Below are positions 48,531 through 59,528 of a DNA stretch of 64,000 bases, in pieces. Each line of letters starts with the position of its first letter. Position 1 is the first letter of the stretch. The stretch lies in assembly GCA_024663395.1 (NCBI GenBank), contig JANFAH010000003.1:682001-746000 (forward strand), in the 5' to 3' direction. The notes beneath the pieces are model-generated. The model worked only from the letters and a program-made list of their open reading frames with translations. It was not told where the DNA came from and searched no databases. Origin of the DNA: Pisolithus tinctorius (taxonomy: Eukaryota; Basidiomycota; Agaricomycetes; Boletales; Pisolithaceae). The translations under genes were made by a program, and so were the position numbers.

Positions 48531-48654
48531 ATAGCATACTAGAGCCTGCGGAATATTTGTACTTGTATGTCCCAAATGTGAAAGAGTCTTTCGTGCGTTG
48601 GTATTAGTAGTACAGTAGGGAAATGTAAGACTTCTGAAGGAAAAGTAGTGTGAA

Positions 48655-48678
48655 TTTTATTTATTTATTTATTTATAG
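48655..48678. repeat. Short (TTTA)n microsatellite and purine run
   Basis: TTTATTTATTTATTTATT-type simple repeat, followed at about 48739-48770 by a purine run (AAGAAAGAAGAGAGAAAG). The purine run is on the plus strand, so it is not a polypurine tract of the minus-strand gypsy element. The 3' LTR expected in this area is absent. Confidence 0.6.
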
Positions 48679-48786
48679 CTTTGTCTCTTTCATGTGAGCA
48701 GTGCGGAATTTATATATGAGATGAAACGGGTATCAATAGAAGAAAGAAGAGAGAAAGAAAAGAAAAGAGGTGGAGAGAAGGACAGG

Positions 48787-51700
48787 CTACTCATCTGACT
48801 CGTCCAAAGGGACGCCAGCGAGCATAGGGTCTGGGAACGCATCATCTTCAAGATGATCCAGATCTTGTGAGGAAATGCCAGTCAGCTGGGTGACTTCAAT
48901 ACAAGTGTTATTCCTCGGGAAATAGGGGTATAGACGAAAGGCAGCAAAGCAGAATTTCAAGACTGCACCATCTAATTCTGCAAGGATGTACAAGCCGCCT
49001 TTAGTGTGTCTGACGATGATCATAGGCCCTAGGTAGTGCGGTTTGGTTTTCTGGTCAAGTTCTAGTTCGATATGGGAATTCCGAACGAGGACAAGCGACC
49101 CTGGTTCAAAGTTAAAGTCTTTGATGGAACGTGCAAAATGATCGATGAAATCCTTGGCTGAGGCAAAGCGGGATTTTAGGACCAGATCGTGGATGCAAGC
49201 GAGGTCCTCAGGGCGTTTCTGGAGTTGACGGGCACGGTGAGCAATGAGGTCTGTAGTTGAGTAAAATTCTGCCTCGAAAGGGGCTAAGAACATCACTTCG
49301 ACCAGATCGAAAGGGAGTCTGGGTTCAACACTGTGAGCCATATAGAATGGAGAAAACCCGGTTGCCTTGTGGACTGTAACCCTTTCTGCCCAAAATACCA
49401 CAGGGGCCACTTCTGACCACCTCAACACTTCCCCACCACAACTTTTTACCATCGCCTCTCTTACATCAAAATGCCGCCATTCGACAACTCCATTAGCCTG
49501 TGAGTTATAAGGAGAGATGCGTATGTGACAAATTCTGAAGGTCTTGGAGAGCCAGTCGAGAGTGAGGATGTATGGTCCCCCGTTATCTGTGACGATCTCC
49601 CCAATGGCACCCCAACAGCACAGAATCTGTTCGAAGATGAACTTTCCAATGGACTTGCCTGTCTCTGCACGAAGCATAGCCCATTCGGGGTAACTGGTGA
49701 GTGAACAGTGGGCTTGGGTGACATAGCGAAAGCTGTTCAACTTTGGCATTAAGAAGGTGTCCATATATGCCTTGTAGAATAGGGGTTCAGGAATAGCAAC
49801 GACTGGCGGGATATGAATGCAGTCCAAACAGCAGATCTGGCACTCGTGGCATGATTTAACATACCAACAGACGTCCTACTCTAGCATGGGCCACCAAAAG
49901 CGAGTCAGCAAATGCATGCGAGTCAAGAAGATACCCTTGTGCCCTAGGTCATCGTGGGCCTGGCGGAGAATCCCAAGGCGTTTGTGTGAGGGTACCACTA
50001 GCTGATGCTGCCCCTGGGGATCCTTCCTCCACAGTTCTCCTCCTTTCATGAAATACCGAGTTGCAAGACACACTAGGCTTTCCAATTCTGCCTCTTCCAA
50101 CCCTTCTGGCGTTTTCTTCGTCTCCAAAAACTCCTTTACCACTCTCATCCTCTCCTCCCTCTGTTTCACTTTTTCCGACCTCGGAATTTCGGTCTCAAGG
50201 ACTCCAGGCATCGATTCTTCGGTGGTAAAGATTCCTAGACTCTGTGACAGGGGGAGAGATGAGTCTGACACAACGCTCGGTATTTCCAAGAGGTAAGGTT
50301 GAGACTTGAAACATGCTTCCCTACGATTCAAGAGCTCAACTGCGAAAGCCCCACACTCATCTATCCAATCCTCATAGTCCTTGTCTCCCTCCTCATCTTC
50401 TTCTGCCCTTGGCCTCCTTGAAAGTCTGCTCGGTGCTGTGTGCTTGTGTGCTGGAACATGTACGAGCTCGAAGTTGAATAGGAGAATTCCAGCGATCCAA
50501 CGATTTATGGTCGCATTAGGCTGTAGATCAGGATTGTTAATCATCCCTTTGATATATCATGCATCCACCTTGACAACTAAATTCCGCACGCTGAAGATAT
50601 GAAGTCAGACGTCATGCAAAGCACGGAAAAGTCCAAATAGCTCCAGCTTAGCTTGGTTGTAGTGATGTTCACGATCATTGAGGGTTATTGAGCCAAACCT
50701 AGCAGGGTAGCGTTTTCTGTCTTCCCCTTCCTGCATGAGGAGGTACCCGACAGCAATGTTAGAAGTGTTGACTGCTAAGATGACCTTCCTTTCGGAATTA
50801 TAGTCAATAGTTCGCAATGCAGGGGACGAGACAATCACCTGTCGAAGATACTCCATGGCTTCCTTATGTTCGTCATGGAATTCGAAGGGGACATCCTTCT
50901 TGGTCAGTTCAACAAGGGGACGGGCATGTTTGGCGAAGTCTTTGATGAAGATCCTGCAGTAAGAGCAGAGACCTAAAAATCCGCGTACTTCAGTAACGTT
51001 TGTGCAATAAGGCCAATCTTTAATCTTCTGGACTTTAGTTTCATCCAGAATTCTACCCTCAAACGACACCTTATGCCCAACCACTATGATGGATGGTGCA
51101 GCGATGACGCATTTCTTTGCTGAGAGGGTGGCTCCTGCATGACATAGACGGTGTAAGACCCGGTTGATGTTCTGCAGGTGCTCCCAGATGAAGTGTCTAA
51201 TCCCGGAATTCTGTGGAATTGTTTTGTAGGTCCTGTCGGGATTTTGGTAGCGAGATTTGGGGCCTTTAATGGGACAGTCGTCAATAAACGGGATGGTGAC
51301 TTCCGGAATTTCATCTTTTAAAATCCAACAGACATCTCCATGGAAAATTTGGACAGCATTCATGTAGCCCATAGGAAGTTTGGTGAGTCGAAGAGTACCT
51401 ATAGGAGTTTGGAAGGTAGTGAGGTCGCGGTAATCGTCATGTATGGTGCGATGATCATATCCAACCATAAGATCTAAAATTCCGTAGACTGAATGACAAG
51501 CGAAGGCTTCAGCAATCGAATCGACAAAGGGGGGAATGGCTGAGTCCTGGACAGAAACGGCATTTAGAGGTTGTAAGTCATGTACGAGGCACAGAGATTT
51601 TCCATCCTTCTTGACTACGCAGAACCATTTTGAGCAGTAAGATGAAGTAGACAGTTCATAAACCCCCACGGAAATCTTTTCCTTGATGATATTAACGACT

Positions 51701-52512
51701 TCATGGAAAATAGCAGGAGGAATGGGAATATTCTGCTTGACCCAAGGCTTGTGTGCTAGCATAGGTATCTTCAGGGGCGGGAACATGTCTTCTCGAAAGG
51801 TCCCTCATTCCGAAGCGTCCCAAGCAAAGGCATCTTCATGCTCCCTGACCAACCACTGTACTAGGTCTAATTCCGTAGGCCAAAGGAACCTTTCTGGGTC
51901 CAGATTGAGCTTGTCAGCTCTTTCCTGAGTAAACCTGGAACCTGGCACGAACAGAGGGGGATGAGTAGGTAAAACAGGCAGATCTGCGAGTGGGTCTTTG
52001 GCCTCCCAATGCTCTACTCAGAATTCTGCTGGCATCAATGTCGGTACCGGCCTCACCTTCCTTGCTACAGGTTTGTACTTTAAGACATGATAAACGGGAT
52101 CGAACTGATAAGTAGAGCGTAAGGCAGAAAGTGTCAGTGGAGAAATGGTAGTAGCGGTCGAGAACAGGAAAGGATCAGTCAGAGAAATGGAACTGGTGTC
52201 AAAGGGATCAACAGGGGGTGTACTGTTGCCTCGAAAGTCATAGATAAATGCTGCAGCGGAATTTATGGCAGTGTCTGTGGGTAAAAACATGGAAGACTTC
52301 AAAGGGTATAAAGACAGATCAGAAACATACAGTGAACACACAGAGAAAGCGCAGTCCTGGTCTCCTCACAGATCGTACGAGTCCTTGACCAATACTAAAA
52401 ACCCTGTTTGGGTGGATTCATGTGGCGATGCATTTGTTTTCGCACAAAGAAGTCTTCTTCATCTTCGGAATTTATGAAACGTGGAAGGGGTTGCAGCCTG
52501 TTGCGAGGTCAT
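48787..52512 (-). pseudogene. Gypsy pol (RT-RNase H-integrase), one frame broken by seven stops
   Basis: The frame opens at an ATG at 52512 that overlaps the gag-pro stop (ATGA) and stays in register to 48787, about 1242 codons. Stops are TGA at 52461, 52368, 52020, 51807, 50607 and 50559 and TAG at 49878 (minus-strand first bases); no frameshift is seen. RT shows LVHDLQPLNAV, LTKLPMGYMNAVQIF and FIDDCPIKGP, where FIDD is the catalytic YxDD-type box. Then follow RNase H (KVILAVNTSNIAVGYLL), the integrase zinc region (HDDLGHKGIFLTRMHLLTRFWWP ... SCHECQ), and the integrase core with Asp in YMDTFLMP, Asp in TDNGGPY and Glu in NGVVEWRHF. Stops such as VDA-stop-YIKGM sit where the family has Arg, as from CGA to TGA. 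Confidence 0.9.
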
Positions 52513-54887
52513 GTCAGAATTAAGACTTGTTTACCAGAATTAGGGTCGCAGATTTCCAGAGACTGTTCTCCATCAGGGAAATCATGAAGCACACTGGAGA
52601 GTAGGCAGAAGAAGGGTCGACCGAGCAGTAAGTCGAAAGGCGTGCGATCAACAACCTGGATTTGTAGATGGGCCTCGACATTCCCTATGCGCAAGGTGGC
52701 GTTCTCTATGACCCCAAGGGTGCTTTCTTTGGATTGGTTAGCAGCCTCCAGAGTCATGGTCATGTCAGTATGGAGAGGGGCCTCTAAAGCTTCCCACAAC
52801 TCCCGTCGCAAGGCCACTACCTGGCATCCGCTGTCCAAAATACATTCGACATGGAGTTTGTCCATCAAGATCCCGTCGACAGCATGTAAGGGAGCCGTAG
52901 CGAGGCCCACGCACTTCCCTTCTGTGTCTCTGACCCAGTACTGCTCATAGGATGCCCAAGCAGCCGAGGGAGTCATGTCTGATGCGGTTTCTAAACTCCC
53001 AATAGTTATCTTCTTCATCGCAGCTAGTTCTCTGATCTGCTTGCGGATCTCTGGGCTGACAGCTAATAGATCTTTAGTAGAGATTTCCATTTTTGCGTCT
53101 AAGACTTGGTTTACGATCCGCTTGGTTGCTGCAGCCTCATCGAAGCTGCTTTGGTAACGGAATTGGGGTGCAGAATTTGTCGATGGCTTAAGTTTCCGGG
53201 GATCTGTAAGATTAGGAGCAACCAGAGTTTTTCCAGCTGTTGGGGCTTCCGAAGACGAGGCAGGGTTAGCTGGAGCGGAATTACTGACTGGGATAGGAGG
53301 CACTGGCACATTGGCCGACGCTGGGACTGCTAGTGCTGGCCTTTGACGATGAACTGGGACTTCTATGCTGTCAAAGCAAGCTGTCTTCTTTTTCTTGATA
53401 GCGTTCTTCAACTCTTCTACCTGCGCATAAGCCCTTGCTAAGGCACGTTGGTCTTCTTCATCAGCATCCTCCTCTAGGTTTTCGTCGACTAGATAGGAAG
53501 AGGGGTGTAGGTCGACTTGGTATTCCGAAACATCTTCATTGCTGGAGAACATTGTGCTGACAAGATGGGGAGGAGTTTCATGCCCGCGGGATGAGGTTGA
53601 CTGCTGGCTGGGTCGCTGAACTGAGACGAGGTTTGCTGAGGCAATGATCGAGTCGCGCATGGCGAGGAAGTTATCGATCTTTTCCTTGAAATTATGACCT
53701 GCAGCTGTCCTAGGAATATCAGAGCCGTCTGGCATGAAAACTCTCCCTCCAATCAGGGAGCATTTCCCAGCTTGTACATATTCGTGACACAGCGCACATT
53801 CTGCAGTTCTGTGCCCATCTGTTCCTCCACAGAAGAAACACCGTGGATTGAAGGAACGACAGAATTGTCCTTCTTGACCTTGTTGGGGGGGCGGGGTAGG
53901 AATAGGTTGCTGAGCGACATGAACATACTCTCGCTTCAGGATAGTAGGAATGGCTGGCGAGGAAGATGGAGCAGAATTCTGGGGAAACAGTGCCGATGAG
54001 TCTGGTTGAGGGAGGTTCCGTTTGGCCCCACTGAGGAGGTAGTTGGCGTGTTTATAGACTATATCGAACTCCCATGGTTCATCAATGTCATGATCTAAGT
54101 CAGAGAGTTGCAATCGTGTGAGCAAGGAATTCCGAAATCTCAGGGGAAACCCCTCAAGGAATTTCTTGTTGATGTAGTCCTCAGGGAGTTTCTTCTTCTT
54201 CTGGATGAGGCCGAGGATGCGTCGGAATTCCCGGACGTATTTCCCAAGATCTTCCAGTGATCCCATCAGTTTCTGAACTTGATGGTAGAGTAAGGTTTTG
54301 AGGTCGGCTTTAGTATAGCAACGATCTTTCACCAAGGCACCTGGATAGTAGTTCAGGAGTTCTTTGGAAAATGCATCCCAGTCATTGAAGCCATCAGTTG
54401 CAGTGTCTAAGGTTGACCAAAACTCCGCCTCGTTGTGGTCAGCATAATGAATGACCCAGTGGATCTTATCTTTCCCAGTGTCAAGGCTAGCTTCGATGCA
54501 GAGTTGTTTGACGTCTTCAAGGTAGTGAGTGATGTCTTCGGTACAACCAGAAAACTTTGGGGCTTTGTTAGAACCCCTGAGTGGCATGTCTCTAGCTCCA
54601 GACATTATGTGAGGTGGTACGGGGATCTGGATCGGAATTCGGGGAAGGATAGGAGTGGAATTCAAGAGAGTCGAGGCAAGAGAATTCTGTATGGGTATTT
54701 GAGTAGAAAGGGAGATAGCAGAATTTGCAATTAGGGAGTGGGAAGGAAGTAGGAGCTGTTCAGCGGCTAGTTCTGAATCACTGGATGGCAAGGACAATGA
54801 AGAAGTTAGTTCTGAGAGAGGCAAAAGTTCTTGACATTCAGTGGGAGGATCGAAGGGCTTGTTGAAGTCAAAGCCTCCTGGAAACAC
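52509..54887 (-). CDS. Gypsy gag-protease polyprotein, intact
   Basis: It encodes 792 residues without a stop. Residues 100-300 are a gag core (GSNKAPKFSGCTEDITHYLEDV, ADHNEAEFWSTLD, LEGFPLRFRNSLL). A zinc knuckle CFFCGGTDGHRTAEC lies at about 349-363. A Ser/Pro-rich linker with an acidic patch follows, and a retropepsin-like domain has its active site at about 690 (VECILDSGCQVVALRREL) with a later LLGRPFF flap-type motif. Gag packages the element RNA and the protease matures the polyproteins. Its TGA stop overlaps the pol ATG by sharing ATGA. It is the only undamaged large TE gene in the window. Confidence 0.88.
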   Translation of the reverse strand: MFPGGFDFNKPFDPPTECQELLPLSELTSSLSLPSSDSELAAEQLLLPSHSLIANSAISLSTQIPIQNSLASTLLNSTPILPRIPIQIPVPPHIMSGARDMPLRGSNKAPKFSGCTEDITHYLEDVKQLCIEASLDTGKDKIHWVIHYADHNEAEFWSTLDTATDGFNDWDAFSKELLNYYPGALVKDRCYTKADLKTLLYHQVQKLMGSLEDLGKYVREFRRILGLIQKKKKLPEDYINKKFLEGFPLRFRNSLLTRLQLSDLDHDIDEPWEFDIVYKHANYLLSGAKRNLPQPDSSALFPQNSAPSSSPAIPTILKREYVHVAQQPIPTPPPQQGQEGQFCRSFNPRCFFCGGTDGHRTAECALCHEYVQAGKCSLIGGRVFMPDGSDIPRTAAGHNFKEKIDNFLAMRDSIIASANLVSVQRPSQQSTSSRGHETPPHLVSTMFSSNEDVSEYQVDLHPSSYLVDENLEEDADEEDQRALARAYAQVEELKNAIKKKKTACFDSIEVPVHRQRPALAVPASANVPVPPIPVSNSAPANPASSSEAPTAGKTLVAPNLTDPRKLKPSTNSAPQFRYQSSFDEAAATKRIVNQVLDAKMEISTKDLLAVSPEIRKQIRELAAMKKITIGSLETASDMTPSAAWASYEQYWVRDTEGKCVGLATAPLHAVDGILMDKLHVECILDSGCQVVALRRELWEALEAPLHTDMTMTLEAANQSKESTLGVIENATLRIGNVEAHLQIQVVDRTPFDLLLGRPFFCLLSSVLHDFPDGEQSLEICDPNSGKQVLILT

Positions 54888-55125
54888 TGGGCAAAATGCT
54901 GGGGACTCTGGGCTCTGAAAGATCTCGTCTAAACTGAGATCTGAGTCTGATGAGTGCAGCTCTGAAATATCTCTAGGATCAGCTACTGGAATTAAGATTT
55001 CTGCGGAGGAAATAGATAGTCTGCGGAAGGGCTCTAGGAGCTCTTCGAGTTCGGTTCTTTGACGAGTGGGTCATAAGGATCTCCTTTCCAGATCTACAGA
55101 CCCCTCGCAGTGGGCTCCAAAATGT

Positions 55126-56118
55126 TGTGGAACACGACTTCTGGGAAGCATGTGACTAGAGGAAGGGTGAAGGGAGAATTCCCTAGGATCGTCCCAAGGG
55201 GTGCTGTGTGGAAGGAGAAGTCAAGAAAGGGCTTAGAAGCAGTGGGGAATTTCGAGCAAGAGCCGTGGGATTTAATTCTGGGCAGATGTAGACGTGTGAG
55301 GAACAGCGAGATGGGTATACGAAATTCCAAGAGGTTGCTACATGTCAAGAGGAGTGAATTTGAAGCGAAAGGGACACGGGATTAGGTGTGCAAAGCTGGA
55401 GGACGCAGGAGACACGAAGACCTCTGGGGACACTGAAGACACTGTAGACTCTATATTCACACTTAGACTCTAGAAACTCTCGAACTCGCAGAACACACAC
55501 AGATAGCGACTCCAAAGGTGGGTGGTATATTTCCGACGCTATGGCAGAATTATATAGTACAGGGAAAGTAGGTACGAGTTGGAGTAAGGTGGGGTGGAAA
55601 AACTAAAGACCGGAAAATAAAGGGCAGGATGTCAGACATCAGTGAAATACAGATGCACGTGAAATAGTCTGGTGGGTAGTAGACAAGAGTAAGAATGGGA
55701 CAACGGTAAGGGGTATCTTCCAACAGAACGAGAGTATGCGTACAAGTGGGAGGTGGAGCTGAGTGGCACAGGAGGGCAGAGCGTAGTGTACTGGCATGAA
55801 GTCCAGCTTGCGGAATTTAGGGCGACAGGGGAATCCGGAGTTTTTTAGAGGTAAGTGGCACAGATGACTGGTGACATGGCTGAGTGGTGGCACGGCTACT
55901 GAATTCCAGATGACTCTGTGCAAATGCGGAATTTCCGGATCAGTGTTTTGATGACTGAGTGACATGCGGAAGGTCAGTAGAAACTCTGAAGGCGACAGGG
56001 GTGGGGAGGAAACATGAAGACACAAGTGGAACAATTCCGAAATGGGTTTGACATAGAGGCTTGCAGAATTTAGTGACAGATTCATGTTCCAGCCTCAGGG
56101 AGTATACGGTTCCCTACA
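55126..56118 (-). repeat. 5' LTR of the gypsy element, 993 bp
   Basis: In plus orientation it runs from TGTGGAACACGAC to GGTTCCCTACA. It aligns over its whole length with the solo LTR 60073-61067. Directly left of it, the minus strand reads ACATTTTGGAGCCCACTGCG, containing the TGG-type PBS. Short ORFs inside it are shared by both LTR copies and do not encode known domains. Confidence 0.9.
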
Positions 56119-59100
56119 CTGTCCGCATCTATGGGTTCCTGGACAAGTTCTGCATTGGAGATTTTGGCAATTGGAATGGGTTTGTCCGAAATATTCTTTG
56201 ATCGCTGCAGAACTTAATTATCTACAGTGATTGTACAAAAGCTGCTTATGCTGTGCAAAGCATGTCTATTTGCAGTGCTGGAAACACCATTGCATGGCGG
56301 AATCAACTAGACTGCTTGAACCTTGCTGCAACCTTTGCCAGTCGCGTTCTCAAAATCCCATTGCCTTCGATTCAGTTCCAGCACTACCTACACATGCAAA
56401 GAAAGGTATTCACGAAGGTACTGCATACCCCTGCATGTCTTCATACCCTAAACAGCCATTCTCACTCTCCATCCTCAGCGATCGCCTGAAATGCAACAAT
56501 CTGAAACTCGGCAACCTGCCCCCGTGCATAACATTCAAGCTCAAAATGCACATGTACCTAAACTCCCAGACTACCCATGGGAATGGAACAGGCCTGTCGA
56601 GATCTTGGATATGGGCGAAGATGGAAGAATCACTCCAATTCATGAAGTTCTCCTGTCCTGTGGGGACTTCATCGAAGTCGACGCTGAATTCGATCTGGTC
56701 ATGGTTCGTATGCAGGCCAGCAAATCTCACTTACGTGTTTTCTTAACTTGCAAGCAAATCTTGCAGCTCCAAGCAGCCCATACCATGCAGGTTTGTATCC
56801 ATACTTGCTTTTCTCAGCATACTTCCATCCTTTCCAGCCAGCGGGTGCTTCGTCACACACATCGCTACCTATGGAAGTGAGACGCATGTGTACCAACAGG
56901 ACTTCCCAAGAACTTTCCCCTGTCCTACCATCCAATTCTGGCATGGAGGAGCAAATCCCTACTTCAATGCCACTGCGAGGTCGTCATCATTCCACCACAT
57001 CCATGCCAAGTACTTCCTTGATGTGACAGACACATGTCACTATCCCTTCTAACTTGTATTTGTTCTGCAGAACACTACTTTAGCCCTCATTTTGGGTTTT
57101 TGTTTTTTCATCTATCTCAGCTATGATGTATAAAAGCTACATAAAATACATATTTCATTTCAATGTACTCCTATACTTATTAACAAGGAATCGAATATGT
57201 CACTATCTCCTACAAGATATCCGTCTCTGTTCACTGTCTTTGGTAGCCTGCCTCCTTTCTTTCCCCTACGATGTCACCATGCCCCCTAAGCTTTAAGTGG
57301 ACATTACTGCCTTCCCCAACGCTTTTCTAAATGTCACATGTGATCCCCCCTGCTAGACTTCTACACACTGTCATGTTGTCATCCTTTCCAATGGCCCCCA
57401 AACATGACGCCTCTCAATCTAAAGAAGCCTCGCCTCCGAACAACTCCCTCCTCTTTGACAAACACAACGTCTACTGCAAACAACCTCACCACTCAACAAA
57501 ATCGCACCACTGATGTCCAACATCTCAACAACCTCCAATCCAACAGAAACCACCCCCCGCGACCTGCCATCCTGTAATGACCATGACCCATCTTCCACCC
57601 CTTCTACAGACACACTCCCTAGCACAAGCATGTCTGTTTCTACTGGTATCACTGTTGCCCCCCAATTACAAGAAGCTTCCACATCCCAACCAACAAACCC
57701 CCCCGACAACATTCTACACAAACCCACAATAATCCCTGGAACCATCAGTGCTGTGGGTCCTCCTCCAGAGCCTTGTCTTTTCGATCCTGATCGCATATCC
57801 GCATGTCCCAAGCCACTACTAAAGTAAGTGTCTGCAGGTACCTGTTGCCTATACCAACTAACCGCACCCCCCCATTCCACTCTCCAAGGTGAATTAAAAT
57901 CCTCTCCACTTATTCTAACAGCGACACGAATACATTTGGACTTGGATGCATCCCGTCGAACACAACATGGGGTACAACCGACCCCTACGAAGACCACAGT
58001 AAAATACTTTGCAATCTGAACACGAACGAACCTATCAACATCTGGATCGTCGGTCACATCACCAGCACATGGTTCATGAAAAATGGCACCCCAGACAACC
58101 AATGTTCTGTCACAATCCTTTCTTTATCTATGAAAATTGGACAATACGCAAACCATCTGCTATTGGAATTCTCCGAACCCACCCTGCATATGCACTCTCC
58201 TGTCTGTATCTTAAACCAATCCATGAAAACCTTCGTCCTCATCCCCAGCTAAAAATGAGTATGATCGCAGGCTAATCTGTACTGTCCATTGGCAGAGCCC
58301 CAGGAGTGGAGGAACTGTACGTCCAAATTAAATTTTTCAACAGTCCTCTCTCACCACCCTACTAGCCTACCCTCTTTAGCTCCATTTACGATGCCCAGGA
58401 TGTTCTGAAAAGCAAAAGCGTGATGGAAAAGCTTGACATCTCTCACCTTGAGAAGTGATCCCTTGTCTTACTAGAAACACATTTCAATCACTATCGTCAA
58501 AAGGATGAAAATGGCCGCTGGACTATAACTAGAGCGCAATTCGAATTACAAGCTATCTACCTTCTTCAAAATCCATGCCTTCCCGATCCAGAACAGAATA
58601 TCGACAGCAGGGTAGAAATTATGGATCTCACAATCTAAAACCATCTGCACTGTTTGCGTTCTTCCCTTGTCGTGCCCCAGCTACGGTGTCATCACCCATA
58701 CTCACTTATTCATTCTTAAACCATAATCCTATATATAGAATGCTTCTATCCAAAATCATCCCTTGATTCTGTCCAGAGCAATGCCCTCCATACTGGCCTT
58801 CTTCTTGTCCACAGCTGAAAACAGTGGACAATGTGTGGTATGTTTTTGGTGCCTCAACAATGACATCGAAATCCTACACCAAAACATCCTCTTCCCCAAC
58901 ATCACATCCCCATATGAAAGTGATGTCTATGTCAACAATTTCCACTTCTGTGTTCTTTTCGACCTCTATCGCCATCAATACAAGTGCTTGTGTACTACTT
59001 ATTTGTTTGTGTGTCTCGACAACCATGCCCGTCCCATCAACATCTGGCCAGAAAATGACATGGATGCCATACTCGATGCACTTATCTTGTAACTCCCTCC

Positions 59101-59528
59101 CTTTCTACACCCACGACAGCTCCTAACCCATCCCCAGATTAAATAATATGTACCCTTGCCTCACAATGACCAGCCAAAGTTCCGTTCGTAATTGAAAAAC
59201 ATGACATTACATCATTGACAATCTCCCACTGATTAATAACAGACTATGGTTCTGTTAATTGGACATTCACATACTATTTTAAACATTGCATCATAGATGA
59301 TCGCCCCCTTAACATTGACAACCTCAGAATACTTAGCTCATGTCCAACTTGCATCATAGACAGCCTTCCTATTCATTACAAACCTGAGCTCGACCGATAA
59401 CATGGTGTGAAATTCCCTTTCCCTGTGTATCCCCCCCTTAATGGTCCAGCCCCCCCTAAGCCTCGCCTAGACCGCAACTCCCTTCACTATAAAAATGCTT
59501 GTCAATGCAAACTTAAAGATAAGTCGAA
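56119..59528. other. Decayed, unrecognised sequence with coding-like fragments
   Basis: About 3.4 kb without a supported gene. Coding-like fragments on the plus strand include 56491-56880 (LPDYPWEWNRPVEILDMG and CGDFIEVDAEFDLV), a Ser/Thr/Pro-rich stretch at 57513-57827, a segment near 57900-58230 in which one frame reads INIWIVGHITSTWFMKNG, and 58763-59092 (FDLYRHQYKCLCTTYLFVCLDNHARPINIWPEN). The INIW motif occurs in two of them. They look like remnants of one or two lost host-type genes broken by stops and frameshifts. I do not recognise the families. Confidence 0.4.

Larger units (their letters stand above)
48787..56118 (-). mobile_element. Ty3/gypsy retrotransposon with 5' LTR, gag-pro and pol; 3' LTR missing
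   Basis: From right to left: 5' LTR (56118-55126), a PBS-like TGGAGCCCACTGCGAGG, gag-pro (54887-52509) and pol with RT, RNase H and integrase (52512-48787). The order RT before integrase makes it Ty3/gypsy. The 3' LTR was not found to the left, so the element is truncated or lost its 3' end. A related solo LTR lies at 60073-61067. Confidence 0.88.

Noticed and set aside
48739..48770. Purine run as the 3' polypurine tract of the minus-strand gypsy element
   Set aside because: It is purine-rich on the wrong strand and no LTR follows it.
55110..55385. Short ORF at the LTR start, also present as an extension of the F-box-like gene near 60,060-60,332
   Set aside because: It is LTR sequence present in both copies and encodes no known domain; the similarity of the two ORFs is explained by the shared LTR.
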